A stretch of 64,000 nt of DNA from a virus. The notes under the pieces are model-generated. The model did no database searches. It was not told where the DNA came from and worked only from the letters and a program-made list of their open reading frames with translations. Both the position numbers and the translations under genes were made by a program. Below are positions 41,210-49,020 of the stretch, piece after piece. Numbering within the stretch: the stretch's first letter is position 1; the number at the start of each line of letters is the position of its first letter. The DNA is taken from IMG/VR virus record IMGVR_UViG_3300009512_000010, positions 1 through 64,000 of that record. One strand, given 5' to 3'.

Positions 41210-41771
41210 CTCGTTTTAGCACCGTAAAGCCTACATTAACTATGCCACGTTCAATGATATTCCATTGACTATTGTTATTACAGAAACGCTCTAGGCAAGC
41301 TTGGAGTTCTGGTACTGAGTTGGTGTCATGTGCTACGATATACTTCTTAGCAAGTCCAGAGTGTAGATCCAACTCTTTCGTCATATGATAAGCTTTGTGG
41401 ATACTATCGATCAACAACATATCTACCTGTTGACCTACTGCACCTAGACCAGAACTATCAACTTCTTTCATAACAAGTTTAATGCCGTTCTCTCGTGCAT
41501 AGTGTTCCGCATGGGGTTGACAGAATTTGCGATAGCGGCTCATGTCGATATCCACACCTTCTACATAATCAAATCCACTTAGAAGTGCATTGGCTAGTGT
41601 GCCGCCTTGGTGCGTACCCAACTCACGATAGGAAGAACATTCAGATGCATAGAACTTGATTGCATCATGTTGACCACAATAATCATCACCATGCGCACCT
41701 TCTTGACCGCTACGGATCTCATCATAAAATTCTACCAAGTTCTTTACGTGGCCTAGTTCAACGTTAATCAT
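41202..41771 (-). CDS. Class I SAM-dependent methyltransferase of the sugar cluster
   Basis: 189 aa. Motif I YRELGTHQGGTLANALLSG, EGVDIDMSRYRKF (acidic loop), then VDMLLIDSIHKAYHMTKELD and KKYIVAHDTNSVPE, as in the Methyltransf_24/cephalosporin-hydroxylase-like fold. Lies among glycosyltransferases, so a sugar O-methyltransferase is likely. GAAGAGGA precedes the ATG. Confidence 0.72.
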   Translation of the reverse strand: MINVELGHVKNLVEFYDEIRSGQEGAHGDDYCGQHDAIKFYASECSSYRELGTHQGGTLANALLSGFDYVEGVDIDMSRYRKFCQPHAEHYARENGIKLVMKEVDSSGLGAVGQQVDMLLIDSIHKAYHMTKELDLHSGLAKKYIVAHDTNSVPELQACLERFCNNNSQWNIIERGIVNVGFTVLKRDA

Positions 41772-41812
41772 ATTAATTCCTCTTCAAAGTATTCGATGTT
41801 ATCTATACTCAT
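41768..41812 (-). CDS. Possible 14-aa coupling minigene
   Basis: MSIDNIEYFEEELI begins in the stop of the upstream glycosyltransferase (ATGA) and ends in the start of the methyltransferase (ATGA). It would carry ribosomes across an otherwise 37-base gap. Confidence 0.35.
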   Translation of the reverse strand: MSIDNIEYFEEELI

Positions 41813-42597
41813 AGGTTCCACCCCTCAACAGGTTTGTTAGCAATATCTTTCATAGTCCACAGGGTAAAATCGCCTTTACCTCGTATCTGTACATGTACAA
41901 ACTTAGTATCTTTTGTTCTTAAATCATTGATAGGTCTCGGATCCTGTGTCTCTGGAACGTAGTTCACTGAGCTATTCCAAGTATAGTCTAGCAACCCCCA
42001 ATTAACACCACACATCATTACATTCAAATAGTTCTGATCAAGTGTATAAAATCTAGGAAATCTACTAGCTCCATTTATGTAATTAGTAACCGATAACTCA
42101 AAGTTACCGACAAGAGTACGAAACTTCTTTCGTCCTTCTTTAGAATATAGCACGACACCAGAATTAAATACTCTTACTCTACCGTCTTCGGTTCTAGGTA
42201 CAGATGCGCCATATGTGCGTTTAGCCCATTCTGCCCACTCATTATCTCGTGCACCAGTAATACCACCAACATTGTATTTGGCTCTTGCTTCTGGTTGGTT
42301 CCATTCTTCGGCAATCAATACATCACGATCATTCATCTCATCAAAGATATTATCGGTAAGCCCATCAATAGGAATGATATCGCAATCTGCAAATAGGATG
42401 TTGTCATACTTATCAAACTCAGGATCAATCACTGGACGAAATGCGCCATAGTATGGATTGCTCTTAATCCACCCCTGATTATCATCAAAGATATATTCAG
42501 CACCAATTCTTTCAGCATAATCTTTCATAAGAAGAACACCAGCCGCCACACCAGTGGTTACCTTACCCTCATAGTACTGATATATTAGATTAGACAA
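41809..42597 (-). CDS. Glycosyltransferase, GT8-like
   Basis: 262 aa. DKYDNILFADCDIIPIDGLT gives the DCD metal motif, RVRVFNSGVVLYSKEGRKKF and FYTLDQNYLNVMMCGVNWGL follow, and TKFVHVQIRGKGD is the C-terminal His region. Overlaps the upstream paralogue by 8 bases. Confidence 0.75.
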   Translation of the reverse strand: MSNLIYQYYEGKVTTGVAAGVLLMKDYAERIGAEYIFDDNQGWIKSNPYYGAFRPVIDPEFDKYDNILFADCDIIPIDGLTDNIFDEMNDRDVLIAEEWNQPEARAKYNVGGITGARDNEWAEWAKRTYGASVPRTEDGRVRVFNSGVVLYSKEGRKKFRTLVGNFELSVTNYINGASRFPRFYTLDQNYLNVMMCGVNWGLLDYTWNSSVNYVPETQDPRPINDLRTKDTKFVHVQIRGKGDFTLWTMKDIANKPVEGWNL

Positions 42598-43375
42598 TTT
42601 TCTTCAACTCCTCTACGTTCTCGCCCCTATCAGGTAGTTTATCTTTAAGGAAGAAGTGAATGAAGTGTGCGTCTTTCAGAAGTTCATTAGGAATAGCAGT
42701 GTACAATGCATTAAACTTATAGTCTAAATGCTTTACCTTCATACCAGTCATATTAATGAATGTGTTAAGTAACGTCTGATCCGTAGACCATTTCCATGTG
42801 CCCTTACCATCAACGAATGCTTTAAACATAGGTTGGGTGATCCACTCTTTGGGTGACATACCATTTAATTGTTTTGAGAACGATTTATTCATAACCATCA
42901 TACCCATGTTCATAAACGCACCACCATTAGGATGATTGAAGTCGAAGTCCATACCAGACTGACCGTCAAGAGAACCATACTGCATTCTAGAATAGTTACG
43001 GATCTTATTAGCGTATTGGGGAGTTACAGGCATCTCACGTTCATAGACACCACCAAAGTCATGATCATCTAACTCGTCAAACACATTAGGGGAGTTCTCA
43101 CGAATGTAGATGTCACTGTCGATGATAGCGATCTGATCATACTCAGGGAAATACTCAAAGGCATTCTCTTTCTCAAAGATAGGTAGATACCCCAAACGAG
43201 AAGCACCCTCACTACGATTGGTAGTAAAGGGATCTGGTTTGATAAACAGTTTAGGTGATGTCAGTAGAACATAATCGGCGTTAATGCTATCGGCATATGC
43301 CTTTACACTCTCGGTACACCAATTGTATAGGTTGGACGATTGCCCAACATAGACTTGATAGATCAATCTTTTCAT
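42590..43375 (-). CDS. Glycosyltransferase, GT8-like, first gene of the cluster
   Basis: 261 aa. YDQIAIIDSDIYIRENSPNV gives DSD, GGAFMNMGMMVMNKSFSKQL and WSTDQTLLNTFINMTGMKVK follow, and AHFIHFFLKDK supplies the C-terminal His. Clearly related to the neighbours, showing local expansion. No promoter recognised directly upstream, so it is probably read through from the EF-hand gene. Confidence 0.75.
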   Translation of the reverse strand: MKRLIYQVYVGQSSNLYNWCTESVKAYADSINADYVLLTSPKLFIKPDPFTTNRSEGASRLGYLPIFEKENAFEYFPEYDQIAIIDSDIYIRENSPNVFDELDDHDFGGVYEREMPVTPQYANKIRNYSRMQYGSLDGQSGMDFDFNHPNGGAFMNMGMMVMNKSFSKQLNGMSPKEWITQPMFKAFVDGKGTWKWSTDQTLLNTFINMTGMKVKHLDYKFNALYTAIPNELLKDAHFIHFFLKDKLPDRGENVEELKKIV

Positions 43376-43389
43376 AACAAACTTTCATA

Positions 43390-43758
43390 TTACTTCTTAG
43401 CGGCATTAGACTTGATAGCGGCGGCACCAAAGAATGCCGCAATTATTCCTGCAACTGCAATGAAGTACACACCAGCCATATCACCAAGGATCTTGGCGGC
43501 ACTGTCTACTCCAAACACAACTGCTAGGATAACCGCAAATGGATAGCCTAACATTCCCACGAGACAGAACCATGCCATGGCTCTTTGGGCGTCTTCCTTC
43601 TTGTCTTCATTCTCAAGACGGATTAGACGCTCTTGTCGTGCTATTTCTGCATCAGTAATGATACCGTCATTATTAGTATCAGCACTATTAAGATCTGAGT
43701 CGACACACAGCACCTTCGGGGTTACGCCGAACGAATTCGGCTTTTCTTCTATTGCCAT
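43390..43758 (-). CDS. EF-hand membrane protein
   Basis: 122 aa. Residues about 27-38 (DTNNDGIITDAE) are a canonical 12-residue Ca2+-binding EF loop with Asp1, Asn3, Asp5, Ile7, Thr9 and Glu12. A charged linker follows, then two membrane spans (about 60-83 and 92-118, with FGAAAIKSNAAKK at the end). GGAGAAG precedes the ATG. Phage function unknown; a calcium-responsive holin or envelope modulator is possible. Confidence 0.72.
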   Translation of the reverse strand: MAIEEKPNSFGVTPKVLCVDSDLNSADTNNDGIITDAEIARQERLIRLENEDKKEDAQRAMAWFCLVGMLGYPFAVILAVVFGVDSAAKILGDMAGVYFIAVAGIIAAFFGAAAIKSNAAKK

Positions 43759-43924
43759 TGGCTTCTCCTATAATAGCTTTAGCAATATCACAGGCTCTCG
43801 TCTTACGAGTACACTGCTTTACAAAAGCTGTTAAACTATCTATATCACTTTTAAATGACTTTTTGTTCTTAAACATAATATCGTCAAATTCTGAGCGTAG
43901 GTTCAAGATGGAGAATATGTTCAT
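43688..43924 (-). CDS. Hypothetical protein overlapping the EF-hand gene
   Basis: 78 aa from the ATG at 43924 (GGAAG upstream). MNIFSILNLRSEFDDIMFKN, then a basic C-terminus GNRRKAEFVRRNPEGAVCRL. Its last 71 bases overlap the EF-hand gene in another frame. Confidence 0.45.
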   Translation of the reverse strand: MNIFSILNLRSEFDDIMFKNKKSFKSDIDSLTAFVKQCTRKTRACDIAKAIIGEANGNRRKAEFVRRNPEGAVCRLRS

Positions 43925-43992
43925 TTTCGTAGCTTCCAATCAGTCCAGTTGTTGATAGAATAAAATTTAGAGAAGACAAACGAGTAGTTCAT
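43921..43992 (-). CDS. Possible 23-aa minigene
   Basis: MNYSFVFSKFYSINNWTDWK LRK, with GGGAAG directly before the ATG and a stop overlapping the next start (ATGA). It fills the gap after the exonuclease gene. Confidence 0.3.
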   Translation of the reverse strand: MNYSFVFSKFYSINNWTDWKLRK

Positions 43993-44020
43993 CTTCCCAT
44001 TACGCTTACGTTCCCACTGT

Positions 44021-44707
44021 TTAGCTGAGTGGGTTTTTAGCTTTATCCGCCCAATAGAGATCAACCGTTTCAAGTAACTTGGGAACCCAAGTGTCACGGT
44101 GCTCTTTATATACAACAGGTTCATGTCCATCTACATCCATTATTGTTACAAGGTTTGTAATGGGCATTCCTGTACGCTCTTCCCACATAATAGCATATGC
44201 GGCTTCCTGTGCAAAGTAGCTTGTTACCCATTCACGTTTCTTAGGTCTTTTACTTGTTTTGAAATCAATTATACTAGGTACTCCGTCAAAGTATCCAATA
44301 CAGTCAACTCGTCCTGCCACACCAAGGTGTTTAGAATAGAGTGGAGCTTCTTGAATAAAGATGTCGCCAATACGCTCATCTAAGATGGGCATAAGGTTCA
44401 TCCAACTTTGTATCACATCATGTGTATATTTAGTAGGATCGATAGTTTCATTATCTAGGTACTTCTCCACAATATCGTGCACTGCCGTGCCTCGTGTGGA
44501 AGCCCGATGGGAAACCTTATTGGCTTCCTCATCTCCTACTTTTCTTCGCCATGCGGCAATGGAGTCTCGACTGAGGATTGATAAGACAGTGGTGATACTA
44601 GGATATCGATTACCTTCTGGATCGATATACGTTCTACCAGTTGACTTGGTTTCTGCCAATAGGTCTTCATACCCTAAGTCCAATGGTGTGTGGTTGAACT
44701 TTCTCAT
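44021..44707 (-). CDS. RecB/Cas4-like PD-(D/E)XK exonuclease
   Basis: 228 aa. TRGTAVHDIVEKYLD gives the conserved His, GVAGRVDCIGYFDGVPSIID FKTSKRP gives the D...D-x-K catalytic core, and SYFAQEAAYAIMWEERTG is the QxxxY helix. The complete signature of PDDEXK_1 exonucleases found in T4-like marine phages, used in recombination or host DNA degradation. It overlaps a 52-aa gene and follows PhoH. Confidence 0.85.
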   Translation of the reverse strand: MRKFNHTPLDLGYEDLLAETKSTGRTYIDPEGNRYPSITTVLSILSRDSIAAWRRKVGDEEANKVSHRASTRGTAVHDIVEKYLDNETIDPTKYTHDVIQSWMNLMPILDERIGDIFIQEAPLYSKHLGVAGRVDCIGYFDGVPSIIDFKTSKRPKKREWVTSYFAQEAAYAIMWEERTGMPITNLVTIMDVDGHEPVVYKEHRDTWVPKLLETVDLYWADKAKNPLS

Positions 44708-44825
44708 TCTCTAAATCCTTCACTTTCTTTTCAGTGGGCTTAATTCGAAGGTCTTTCTCTAAAGCCTTAACCTTGTTTCGTCCCATTTTCTTATTTCTTG
44801 GATCATATCTGGCGAATTTAGCCAT
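44667..44825 (-). CDS. Small basic protein (52 aa)
   Basis: MAKFARYDPRNKKMGRNKVK ALEKDLRIKP, strongly basic. Its start shares bases with the PhoH stop (TAATG), and its end overlaps the exonuclease gene by 41 bases. Possibly nucleic-acid binding. Confidence 0.5.
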   Translation of the reverse strand: MAKFARYDPRNKKMGRNKVKALEKDLRIKPTEKKVKDLENEKVQPHTIGLRV

Positions 44826-45520
44826 TACCTTACTCCGTTCATCTCCTTGGTCATAATATAATCTCGTACAATCCCTGATCGTACAATGTCTTTCCAGTCA
44901 AAGTTTACAGTCGTGAAGTCTTTCATCTGCTCCAATAGGTTTAAGAAAGGGGGCAGTCCATTCTTCTCGTCCTCAAAGCGGAAATCCGACTGATGAAAGT
45001 CTCCGCAAAAGATAATCTTACAGTTGTTGCCGATACGAGTGATAACTGAATCTAGCTCGTGAAAGGTCAAGTTCTGCATTTCGTCAACGACAATGATTGT
45101 GTCGTTTAGTGTGATACCACGAATAAAAGACGTACTCTCAAAAGAAACACTGTTAGACGCTTGTAACTTCATCCATGCTTGGTTGTCTTGAAACAACTCA
45201 GTCAGGATCCCCAAATAGGGTGCGGCATAGGCTTGCTTCTTTTCGTCTTCATTTCCTGGTAGGAACCCAATGTCCCTTGTAGGAACAATAGATCTGATTA
45301 CCGTTAGTTTATCATATTCTGTCTCTTTGTCAAGCACTTCTTCAAGACCTAAAGAAATTGCTAGGAACGTTTTACCTGTACCAGCAGATCCAGACAGGAC
45401 AAGGTTATCGCCCTCTTCCCATGCTTCACACGCCAGTGCTTGGTTTTCGGTAATCGGTTCAAATTCAGCCATATTATCTAAACGTAGGATCATGCTCTTA
45501 GTCGTTTGTTTACGGCTCAT
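44825..45520 (-). CDS. phoH: PhoH-like ATPase
   Basis: 231 aa. Walker A LSGSAGTGKTFLAISLG (about 43-59), LTVIRSIVPTRDIGFLPGNE, Walker B DTIIVVDEMQNLTFHELDSV, and IIFCGDFHQSD. The PhoH family is a near-universal marker of marine myoviruses, with suspected roles in RNA metabolism or phosphate stress. It overlaps the upstream 77-aa gene by ATGA. Confidence 0.92.
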   Translation of the reverse strand: MSRKQTTKSMILRLDNMAEFEPITENQALACEAWEEGDNLVLSGSAGTGKTFLAISLGLEEVLDKETEYDKLTVIRSIVPTRDIGFLPGNEDEKKQAYAAPYLGILTELFQDNQAWMKLQASNSVSFESTSFIRGITLNDTIIVVDEMQNLTFHELDSVITRIGNNCKIIFCGDFHQSDFRFEDEKNGLPPFLNLLEQMKDFTTVNFDWKDIVRSGIVRDYIMTKEMNGVR

Positions 45521-45750
45521 ATTTTCATTTTGCTTTCTCGACCTGCGTGTTTGTGCATTGATTTAGTCAAGTCTTTCCACCCATCAGAGGTCTTGGCAAT
45601 AGAACCACCAACTGAAGATAGGATCTTGGGTGTAGATAAAACTTGGGTGTAGAGGGGGTTTTCAGATAGATACTCTGTAAGCTGAGACCAAGACATTACT
45701 GTGTCCCACTCTTCATCACTACTGGTATCTCGTATTGTATATACTGGCAT
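45517..45750 (-). CDS. FmdB-related small protein lacking zinc cysteines
   Basis: 77 aa. MPVYTIRDTSSDEEWDTVMS WSQLTEYLSENP and VLSTPKILSSVGG match the small FmdB-like proteins of marine T4-like phages, but there is no CxxC, so no zinc ribbon can form. Coupled to phoH. Confidence 0.55.
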   Translation of the reverse strand: MPVYTIRDTSSDEEWDTVMSWSQLTEYLSENPLYTQVLSTPKILSSVGGSIAKTSDGWKDLTKSMHKHAGRESKMKI

Positions 45751-45777
45751 GCTATGCTTCCATTATGTGTTACGCTT

Positions 45778-46347
45778 TTATATAGCTACGTTATATCGGA
45801 ACCAATCGGGTACGACAGAGTTAGTCCAGACCATAGAGAAACGCTCTTGCTTGGTTTGATAGAACTTACGGTATGATCCAATAGGATCTGACTTGTCAAT
45901 ACACTCTGGTGATGCACCCATAGCAAGTTCAAACGGTGTTACAATATTGCTATAGCATGTCATAGTAGGAGCACGTTTGAGCAAATCACGTAACTTAGTA
46001 TCAGTCATATGCACTTTACCATAACGTTTTGTATACTCGTCACATAGCGCAATGAAGTGTTTATAATGCCAATTGTAATTGGAGTTAGTTTTCATAGTCC
46101 ATACAGTACAGGGATGGCCTGTGTGTACAGCCTTATATAACGCTTGCTCCATGACAGGGTTTTTGAGTTCCCAATACTTTGACATAGTCTTGCCTGATTG
46201 TGATGGACGTTTGGTTAACTTACCGTCTAACATACGGTGTGCAGTCGATAGCATCTGACCACTCTCTAGGATCATCTTGACTACATGTTTGTCGCACTGC
46301 ATTTGTGCTGATTTGATTGGGCACTTATCTAATATAAAGATATTCAT
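45778..46347 (-). CDS. Conserved phage protein (MNIFxLD...CDKHVVKM family)
   Basis: 189 aa from the ATG at 46347 (GGAGAG upstream). MNIFILDKCPIKSAQMQCDK HVVKMILESGQMLSTAHR and HPCTVWTMKTNSNYNWHYKH F are typical of a protein found in many large phages. The conserved Cys/His/Asp suggest a metal or catalytic site. I know no experimentally shown function. Confidence 0.6.
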   Translation of the reverse strand: MNIFILDKCPIKSAQMQCDKHVVKMILESGQMLSTAHRMLDGKLTKRPSQSGKTMSKYWELKNPVMEQALYKAVHTGHPCTVWTMKTNSNYNWHYKHFIALCDEYTKRYGKVHMTDTKLRDLLKRAPTMTCYSNIVTPFELAMGASPECIDKSDPIGSYRKFYQTKQERFSMVWTNSVVPDWFRYNVAI

Positions 46348-46381
46348 GGTACTCTCCACCTTTGCTTAACAATGTTACTTT

Positions 46382-46410
46382 ATTATACACACGTTAGGCA
46401 AAGGTGTCAA
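46382..46410 (-). promoter_or_regulatory. sigma70 promoter (perfect consensus)
   Basis: TTGACA (46405-46410), 17-base spacer, TATAAT (46382-46387), minus strand, for the 189-aa gene and phoH operon. Confidence 0.8.
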
Positions 46411-46423
46411 GTGATTCGTTTTC

Positions 46424-46597
46424 CTAATTAAACTTAGCGTGTTCCGATACTACATCTGCGATATGTTGATCGATGAACTCTTTCTTTAACATGATTTTAT
46501 GAACTAGATCGGTTCTACCCTTCTTCTCTAGTTTTTTTCCATATGTTGTAAGCTCACGACTGTCTCTTTTGAGACGTTCAATTTGTGCTGATATCAT
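46424..46597 (-). CDS. Small basic helical protein (57 aa)
   Basis: MISAQIERLKRDSRELTTYG KKLEKKGRTDL, basic coiled-coil-like. The ribosome site is weak (AAGGA at a long distance). Lies between a terminator and the next promoter. Confidence 0.4.
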   Translation of the reverse strand: MISAQIERLKRDSRELTTYGKKLEKKGRTDLVHKIMLKKEFIDQHIADVVSEHAKFN

Positions 46598-46622
46598 ATT
46601 AGTAAGTTTTCCTTAAAGTAAA

Positions 46623-46652
46623 AAAGGTCAACCCACAAGTGAGACGACCTTT
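46623..46652 (-). terminator. Intrinsic terminator after the DUF6433-like gene
   Basis: On the minus strand AAAGGTC (46646-46652) pairs with GACCTTT (46623-46629) across a 16-base loop, ending in five T's. It ends the 48126-46680 transcription unit. Confidence 0.6.
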
Positions 46653-46679
46653 GTTATAGTTGTTATGGATGGATATTCA

Positions 46680-47105
46680 TTAGCCAGATGCATCCCTGAG
46701 TAGACCAGGAAATGCTTCGTAAACTACCTTGCGGGTCAAACCTTTTACTGCACGTTTTTGGTTAACCATATTGATCACGTGTTTGGCGTCCTCTGGATGA
46801 ATTGACTCCAGAATTTCTACAAACAAGTTCTCTCTACGGATAGGGGGCATGTTGTCCCCAGGACCACCTTTAATGAAGTTAACAAACTTCTTGTGCTGTC
46901 GGTGAAGGTTGGATGGTTCGGAACCATTTTTGTTGGGCGTATATGGTGGTGCGCCCACAGGCAAATTCCACACAATAGTGCTGTCCATAGTTCCTCGAAT
47001 GATGTCCTTTAAAGGCCAAGATTCGTTCTTCTTAAGGATCTCGACACGATCCTCTTTAGTTGATGCTTTGACTAGGTCTTCAAGCACCTCATATACTAGT
47101 GTCAT
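46680..47105 (-). CDS. Conserved protein, DUF6433-like
   Basis: 141 aa. ILKKNESWPLKDIIRGTMDS TIVWNLP, NLHRQHKKFVNFIKGG, RRENLFVEILESIHPEDAKH and GLTRKVVYEAFPGLL are conserved in marine T4-like phages, always close to replication genes. No catalytic motif. The start shares a base with the RNase H stop (TAATG). Confidence 0.6.
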   Translation of the reverse strand: MTLVYEVLEDLVKASTKEDRVEILKKNESWPLKDIIRGTMDSTIVWNLPVGAPPYTPNKNGSEPSNLHRQHKKFVNFIKGGPGDNMPPIRRENLFVEILESIHPEDAKHVINMVNQKRAVKGLTRKVVYEAFPGLLRDASG

Positions 47106-47950
47106 TAAATAAACTCTCCTACACTTTCAATTAATAATCTACATCTGTTAGTCAAGAGATAGTTAAGAACCTTGGTGTTATTTGCCGTAGGATCTTGGCT
47201 ATCGTAGTTATTTATAATATCTTGTTTGACAACTTCTGGACATTCCTTCAAGTCGATCAACTTTCTGTTACGATGTATATTACGAAGCACTTCATCTCCC
47301 AATGCAGATGGATCTTCCATGAGCATTGCCTTCTTCTTGGCAGTCAGCGTATTCTGCCTACGCTCATCTACAAAGACATTATCATCAGACAGTACGTTAG
47401 GCACACCATCAGACGAGTCTCCCTTGAGGATGTGATCAGCTAGGAATAGTCGTGGATTTGGCTCCACTAGGAACTTTTTAGTAACCGTCGAATACTGCTT
47501 AACGTTCTTCATCGTCTGCAACTGCAAAAAGTCTTTATCTCCTGAGACGATCATGACAGGCTCGTGCTTGCCAAACTCTTGAGTTTCGTAACACAACTGA
47601 GCAATCGCATCATCGGCTTCACAGCCCTCTTGATGTATGACCTTGTATGGAAAGTTGTCACGAATGTCATCACGAACAAGATCTGAACAACGGTACACTT
47701 CATTCCAATCAACCTTGCTCTCATTACGAGTTTTCTTACGCTTGGCCTTATATTGTGGAAAGATCTCTCTACGAAAGTTATTCGTACCATTATCAGCAAC
47801 AACACAGATTTCTCCATATTCTCGCTGAAACCTTCCACGATATATGCGGATTTGGTTAAGGATCATGTGCCGCATCGAATCCTCATCAGGCAACATCTTT
47901 GAGGCTAGAAACGTACTAATCGCAACAGCATTATAATCAATTAATATCAT
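47105..47950 (-). CDS. rnh: RNase H/5'-3' exonuclease, T4 Rnh (FEN) family
   Basis: 281 aa (T4 305). MILIDYNAVAIS with the N-terminal Asp, VVADNGTNNFRREIFPQYKA KRK (helical arch), HQEGCEADDAIAQLCYETQE (acidic cluster), VSGDKDFLQL and SSDGVPNV (H3TH) give all FEN metal ligands. It removes RNA primers at the replication fork together with gp32. A TATAAATA at 47209-47216 inside the gene may add late transcription of the next gene. Confidence 0.88.
   Translation of the reverse strand: MILIDYNAVAISTFLASKMLPDEDSMRHMILNQIRIYRGRFQREYGEICVVADNGTNNFRREIFPQYKAKRKKTRNESKVDWNEVYRCSDLVRDDIRDNFPYKVIHQEGCEADDAIAQLCYETQEFGKHEPVMIVSGDKDFLQLQTMKNVKQYSTVTKKFLVEPNPRLFLADHILKGDSSDGVPNVLSDDNVFVDERRQNTLTAKKKAMLMEDPSALGDEVLRNIHRNRKLIDLKECPEVVKQDIINNYDSQDPTANNTKVLNYLLTNRCRLLIESVGEFI
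47209..47216 (-). promoter_or_regulatory. Possible intragenic late promoter
   Basis: TATAAATA on the minus strand inside rnh, about 100 bases upstream of the 141-aa gene. It may be fortuitous. Confidence 0.3.
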
Positions 47951-48126
47951 ATGAACTCTTCCATTCCCACATCACGGTGATCAATAACGAAACTCTCTAA
48001 CAGATTCGTACTGTTAGCTTCAGTAACCCAAGTCATAGCTTGCTTATCTGTATAGAAGTAAGCTTCCTTGGTAACGTCATTATATAGCTTATACTTAGCC
48101 ACAAACATTTTTTGTTTTAGTCCCAT
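47947..48126 (-). CDS. Small hypothetical protein (59 aa)
   Basis: MGLKQKMFVAKYKLYNDVTK EAYFYTDKQAMTWVT, with TAGGAG before the ATG and an ATGA overlap into rnh. First gene behind the promoter at 48156-48184. Function unknown. Confidence 0.6.
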   Translation of the reverse strand: MGLKQKMFVAKYKLYNDVTKEAYFYTDKQAMTWVTEANSTNLLESFVIDHRDVGMEEFI

Positions 48127-48155
48127 TCGAATCGCTCCTATTTGTTATCATAACT

Positions 48156-48184
48156 AATATAGCATGTAGCAAATGGGGTGTCAA
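48156..48184 (-). promoter_or_regulatory. sigma70 promoter of the rnh operon
   Basis: TTGACA (48179-48184), 17-base spacer, TATATT (48156-48161), minus strand. Confidence 0.7.
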
Positions 48185-48186
48185 GA

Positions 48187-48417
48187 CTAATCGTAACCTA
48201 GACGTGCCACCTTAGAGATCTCTTTGGCCTCTTCTTCTAGTCTATCAGACCAAGCAAGCTCAAAGCCTATGAGCCTATAACAGTATTCGTGGTTCCCCCA
48301 CATGCGTTTAAGGTAACTGTCATAGATCTTTTTGATCTCATCTAAGTCATTTCCCTTGGGGATCAGGTGACCCTTGACCGCCCAATGTAGTTCATTGGCG
48401 AATTTAACGTCCACCAT
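48187..48417 (-). CDS. Hypothetical protein
   Basis: 76 aa. MVDVKFANELHWAVKGHLIP and YDSYLKRMWGNHEYCYRLIG. No family recognised. It overlaps the GIY-YIG-like gene by 14 bases. Confidence 0.5.
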   Translation of the reverse strand: MVDVKFANELHWAVKGHLIPKGNDLDEIKKIYDSYLKRMWGNHEYCYRLIGFELAWSDRLEEEAKEISKVARLGYD

Positions 48418-48844
48418 TGATCATTTCCGGGGCTAAATGAGAAACGTGCTTTGAATGGCACTTTAACCCTATGAATTCATTGTAATAATTAGGGTCAAAA
48501 AGTACGTTTTTCTCGAATTGTTCTTTAGCTTCCATATAAGACATTTCCCCCTTACTGACACACAAACGCACGATAGAACGTCTAAAACGATCTCCACTAT
48601 GTTCGGTCAGTATTTGTTTGATTGCTTCGTTGGATCCATAGTAATCCATCCAGTCGGATTCTTTTACTATCACACGTTTACGGCTCTTTCCCTTAAGTGG
48701 TGGCAACCGTCTAGTAGACCAAAAGTTCTTCTTTCCGATATACTTCATACCGTTAGCGGTATCAAGGATCTCATACACAAAACCCACCCACGATGATAAC
48801 TCATCAGGGGTGGGCTTAAATTCTTTATCTTCTAATAACCACAT
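48404..48844 (-). CDS. GIY-YIG-like endonuclease fold protein
   Basis: 146 aa. WVGFVYEILDTANGMKYIGK K is a degenerate GIY..YIG strand pair, NFWSTRRLPPLKGKSRKRVI followed by KESDWMDYYGSNEAI and FRRSIVRLCVSKGEMSYMEA KEQ continue as in phage Seg/homing-type relatives, with Arg and Glu in place. It may be a repair or mobility nuclease. Widespread in marine T4-like phages. Confidence 0.65.
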   Translation of the reverse strand: MWLLEDKEFKPTPDELSSWVGFVYEILDTANGMKYIGKKNFWSTRRLPPLKGKSRKRVIVKESDWMDYYGSNEAIKQILTEHSGDRFRRSIVRLCVSKGEMSYMEAKEQFEKNVLFDPNYYNEFIGLKCHSKHVSHLAPEMINGGR

Positions 48845-48870
48845 AATTCACCTTTTCATTACGGTGTTAT

Positions 48871-49020
48871 TTAGTCATCTTCTAACTCTTCATATCCTTC
48901 TTCTTCCATAATGATTGGATAGCCACACATAGGACAGTGGCAAGGAACTTCTCCTGAGATTACTTCTATCAAAGTTTCCTCTTCACAGATCGTACATTCG
49001 TGTTTGATTGGTTTCGCCAT
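48871..49020 (-). CDS. Small zinc-ribbon protein (49 aa)
   Basis: MAKPIKHECTICEEETLIEV, then CHCPMCGYP: two Cys pairs forming a zinc ribbon, with an acidic tail. It starts directly at the nrdA stop (TAAATG) with GAGG upstream. In T4-like phages a glutaredoxin often follows nrd genes; this is a ribbon instead. Function unknown. Confidence 0.6.
   Translation of the reverse strand: MAKPIKHECTICEEETLIEVISGEVPCHCPMCGYPIIMEEEGYEELEDD

Noticed and set aside
43921-44130. 69-codon frame overlapping the exonuclease gene
   Set aside because: Its first two thirds are a shadow of the exonuclease gene; only the last 23 codons have their own start signals and are listed as a possible minigene.
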